A stretch of 64,000 bases of DNA from Strigops habroptila (lineage: Eukaryota > Chordata > Aves > Psittaciformes > Psittacidae): assembly GCF_004027225.2 (NCBI RefSeq), contig NC_044277.2, positions 25,682,995-25,746,994 of the forward strand, read 5' to 3'. The notes under the pieces were generated by a model. It was not told the DNA's origin, made no database searches, and saw only the letters and a program-made list of their open reading frames with translations. Positions 61,701 to 64,000 of the stretch are shown piece after piece. Numbering within the stretch: position 1 is the stretch's first letter; the number at the start of each line of letters is the position of its first letter. The translations under genes were made by a program, and so were the position numbers.

Positions 61701-63007
61701 CTTAACTCTAGAGCCTTCATGATGTGGGCATGCCATCATTAACTGGATCTGAAATCATAGGCTGTGACTAAAAGGAGAGTTTCAGGGTAGAATTTCACTT
61801 CTGCCTAATCAGTTCCCCAGCAGAGATCCTGGTCACTTCTCTTATTGTTAGACAAAACAATTGAGAATCTTCAGGGTGAATCAGTTCAGTTCTCTATCCC
61901 ACCAGCTAGAAAAGCCTCCTTTTCTGTCATATTAGTAGGCTGTCATCTAGTGTGGTGGTATACAATTTCTTGATTCAATAGAAGGATGGTGGCTGTCCCC
62001 ACTTGAAGAGTAGAGGAAACAGGATGACTAATTTTGTGGGTTTGAGTTTTAATAATTAGCTAGAGTAAGCGCAGAATGAGATTGCAGTCTTATTTGTCAG
62101 TATTGTTAGTGGAGAATGTGGATATGTGTACAACAGATGCTTAAAGTGGATAGTTTGAATATATTCCTAAAAGTGTTTTCCTCTTAGTTACTGAAGTAGA
62201 AGGTCTTGGTCTTAGCTTAGATAATGAGAAATCAGAGGCTCTCTTTCTTCTTAACATTCTCTTGGAAAAAAAGAAATATTTGTATAAATAGTTTTAACAC
62301 AGCAAGTATTTTAACTTCAGAGCTTTACTTTAAAACAAAAAGAACAATGAGTCAGTGTGGATAGGTAAATCTGAATTTTGTAACTTTAATTTTCTGTTCT
62401 TGCAGCTTTTATCCTCCAGTTGACGAGCCTTCCATTGGCACTGAAAAACTGGATTTGTCTGAGCATCATGAAAGGAAAAAAATATTCAGTGGAAAAACTT
62501 TTGTATTTCTAACTGCCAAGCAGGTAATGGGGCTTTACTTTGCAAAAAAATGTTGCAGGGGTAGCTAAGCACAGATTTGATTCTGTTCTCTGTGAATTTA
62601 CCCTCTTTCTGGGTTCATGAGGAAAGAAGGATTTCTGTGTATTTATCTGCTTGCAATACAATGGCCTAAGCAAGATGAAAAATGGGGAGAAGCAGAACAT
62701 ATCACATCTGCATTAGTGCATCAGTGATAAGCATTACGCTGATAGTTCATTAAGCTGATACTTTTAAACTGACTGCATTTCAAGGTTTTATTTTTGTATT
62801 TGCATTCCTTTTTTAGTACAAGAAACTGGGTCCAGCCGTTATTCTTGGAGGCGGGGAAGCAAAGTTGATGACAGAAGGAAGAAAAGAAACATCTTTACTA
62901 GTTTCTCCTGGCGTTTGTGTTGTTGATGTGATGTTGACAAACTCTCAGATCCCAGGATCTGACTCCATGAGAAACTGGACTGATTCTGTTCTGACTGTCT
63001 TGCAAAG
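52684..63007 (+). CDS. NBN: Nibrin, 5' part (exons 1-7; continues past window)
   Basis: Nibrin (NBS1) is the nuclear phosphopeptide-binding subunit of the MRE11-RAD50-NBN complex; it recruits the complex and ATM to DNA double-strand breaks. Exons: 52684-52714, 54362-54495, 55578-55723, 56901-57060, 57478-57581, 62406-62523, 62817-63007. They are all in frame and encode about 294 residues. The FHA domain spans about 20-105, with VVGRKN (Arg26), SISRSH (Ser40, His43) and KYGTFVN, the phosphate-binding residues of the family. BRCT1 follows (about 105-190; [33 protein letters not shown]). BRCT2 begins after [11 protein letters not shown]. The N-terminus is two residues shorter than human (AAGTGEPY against AAGPAGGEPY). 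The MRE11- and ATM-binding C-terminal parts are outside the window. Confidence 0.97.
52715..54361 (+). other. NBN: NBN intron 1
   Basis: A 1.6-kb intron. The first 250 bp belong to the CpG island, the rest is AT-rich. No transposon copy or nested gene is seen; T runs occur at 54002-54015 and 54318-54325. Confidence 0.8.
54362..54495 (+). CDS. NBN: NBN exon 2 (FHA)
   Basis: Acceptor ATTTTCAG, donor ACT|GTAAGT; 134 nt, the same length as human exon 2. Encodes [17 protein letters not shown] through [18 protein letters not shown] with the FHA phosphate-binding residues. Confidence 0.97.
55578..55723 (+). CDS. NBN: NBN exon 3 (FHA)
   Basis: Acceptor ATTTTCAG, donor AG|GTAAGC; 146 nt, one codon shorter than human exon 3 as I recall it. 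Encodes [20 protein letters not shown] and [16 protein letters not shown], the second half of the FHA domain. Confidence 0.97.
56901..57060 (+). CDS. NBN: NBN exon 4 (BRCT1)
   Basis: Acceptor TTTTGCAG, donor AAG|GTATGT; 160 nt. Encodes [30 protein letters not shown] and [18 protein letters not shown], most of BRCT1. Confidence 0.97.
57478..57581 (+). CDS. NBN: NBN exon 5
   Basis: Acceptor TTTTCAG, donor AC|GTAAGT; 104 nt. Encodes [20 protein letters not shown] and [14 protein letters not shown], the end of BRCT1. Confidence 0.97.
58422..58442 (+). repeat. (TTTG)n microsatellite
   Basis: About five TTTG units after a GT-rich stretch, within NBN intron 5. Confidence 0.85.
60300..61169 (+). 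mobile_element. CR1 LINE, 870 bp, with undamaged ORF2 C-terminus
   Basis: A 5'-truncated CR1 non-LTR retrotransposon in sense orientation within NBN intron 5. It ends in the typical GGTCCTTTGCAACCCTTACT and ATTCTATGATTCTATGATTC tail. A frame stays open from before its left end (an upstream host ATG at 60285) to a TAG at 61076. It shows the CR1 ORF2 C-terminal region, for example [71 protein letters not shown] and [12 protein letters not shown]. The catalytic part of the reverse transcriptase is missing, so it cannot move on its own. Absence of frameshifts or stops over 258 codons suggests a comparatively young insertion. Confidence 0.97.
62406..62523 (+). CDS. NBN: NBN exon 6
   Basis: Acceptor CTTGCAG, donor CAG|GTAATG; 118 nt. 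Encodes [20 protein letters not shown] and [11 protein letters not shown], the linker and first strand of BRCT2. Confidence 0.97.
62817..63007 (+). CDS. NBN: NBN exon 7 (BRCT2)
   Basis: Acceptor TTTTTTAG, donor AAAG|GTGCAG; 191 nt, one codon shorter than human exon 7 as I recall it. Encodes [35 protein letters not shown] and LTVLQ. The donor departs from the consensus after GT. Confidence 0.93.
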
Positions 63008-64000
63008 GTGCAGCATCGTTCTCCTGTACTTCAGAATTTCTGCAGAGATTTAGTCACTGTGTTTGCATACATAAGGCGGGCATTTTTTTCATTGCTTTAA
63101 GTATTTAGCATAGTAATTAAAATTTCTTGAAGCAGGAAAGAAAGGACTTGGCAGCTTTTTGAGGATTTGATGAGGTTTTTGTGGGTTTTTTTGTTTTGGT
63201 GTTTGGTTTTGTTGGGGTTTTTTTCCTTTTTTGGAGGATCCAATTCTGTAAAAAATTGATTGTAATGGAGCTGCTTTGAAATTACAGACAGCAAGTGGGT
63301 TTTCTACTATCTAAAAGAAGTTAAAAATATATTTTAAGAATGGAAAATAGATAATCTGATTTTTTTATAAATATACATATTCATTTCATGGAAAACAGAT
63401 GAGATGGCGCCTTGAGGTCAGGTGGTTTCTTGCTGTCTAATTATTTGCATACAGTGTTTCTGAAGAGCAGCTTCTGTTTAATGAAAATCAGTTTTGGTGG
63501 TAAGTTTCGTTTGAGAGGGCAGGCCATTTTATTAAAACAATGAAAGAAAACAAAATCCCTGTCTTTAACCTAATACATAAACCTAGTTCCCCTGAATTTT
63601 CTTGCTAATTAGAGAAAACTGTACTCAAGCTCTTCTCATAGCTGTAGTACAGAGGAGGTGGGGGTGTGTGGCTGACTTAACGTATAAGAAATGCTCATAT
63701 CTTTCCATTCACACACATTTTTGAACCGGAGGTAGAGCACAGTTGGTTAGATGCCCAGAAATCGGGTAGGGAGAGATACATTGGTCAGGTTACTGAAACC
63801 AGACAGTAACTACAGCAGCAGTAAACATGGAAGTTTGTATGTATAGGACATGAGTATAATGATGGATAATTATGCTGACTTATTGTATCATGAAAAATTG
63901 TAGTGTAGACTGCTAGTTTTTGACAGGAGGAGTGGAACATCTTGTACTTTGTCATATCTATGCCCATTTACCTATTCATTTTTGAATCTGTATTGAGAAA
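63008..64000 (+). other. NBN: NBN intron 7 (partial)
   Basis: AT-rich intron sequence reaching the window edge. It contains a G/T-rich low-complexity run at about 63170-63235. No exon 8 is recognised before the end. Confidence 0.75.

Larger units (their letters stand above)
57582..62405 (+). other. NBN: NBN intron 5
   Basis: A 4.8-kb intron, the largest visible in this gene. It hosts the long CR1 copy at 60300-61169 and a (TTTG)n run at 58422-58442. Confidence 0.85.

Overview
The window is nuclear DNA from a bird. Three vertebrate genes with GT-AG introns can be read in full or in part, most scattered repeats are CR1 LINE copies ending in the ATTCTATGATTCT-type tail typical of avian CR1, and each gene starts in a CpG-rich block. 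The species cannot be fixed from the sequence alone. The gene order matches the human 8q21.3 neighbourhood NBN-DECR1-CALB1.

Layout. 1-10870 is AT-rich intergenic DNA with small CR1 tails and no gene I can support. CALB1 (calbindin-D28k) is complete on the plus strand: 11 coding exons from the ATG at 11272 to the stop at 27615, encoding 262 residues, with a TATA-type box at 11139 in a CpG island. Its 3' UTR probably runs to about 29.5 kb and has several AATAAA signals. 29.5-34.4 kb is a gene-free gap. DECR1 (mitochondrial 2,4-dienoyl-CoA reductase) is complete on the minus strand: 10 coding exons between 48481 (ATG) and 34522 (end of stop), encoding 337 residues. About 4.2 kb separates its ATG from that of the divergent NBN (nibrin) gene, which starts at 52684 on the plus strand. 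Seven NBN exons are visible, giving about 294 residues (the FHA domain, BRCT1 and the start of BRCT2). The rest of NBN lies beyond the right edge.

CALB1 and DECR1 are convergent; DECR1 and NBN are divergent. The three products are functionally unrelated (cytosolic calcium buffering, mitochondrial oxidation of unsaturated fatty acids, DNA double-strand-break signalling), so the arrangement is conserved synteny, not an operon-like unit.

Repeats. At least eight CR1 copies are present. The most notable is an 870-bp, 5'-truncated copy in NBN intron 5 with an undamaged 263-codon stretch of the CR1 reverse-transcriptase C-terminal region. Another copy, in DECR1 intron 1, is split by about 400 bp of foreign sequence. 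One much older CR1/L3-like relic lies in CALB1 intron 5. I found no rRNA, tRNA, CRISPR array, bacterial-type operon or new multi-gene system; the points worth a second look are repeat structure, promoter motifs and possible alternative transcripts.
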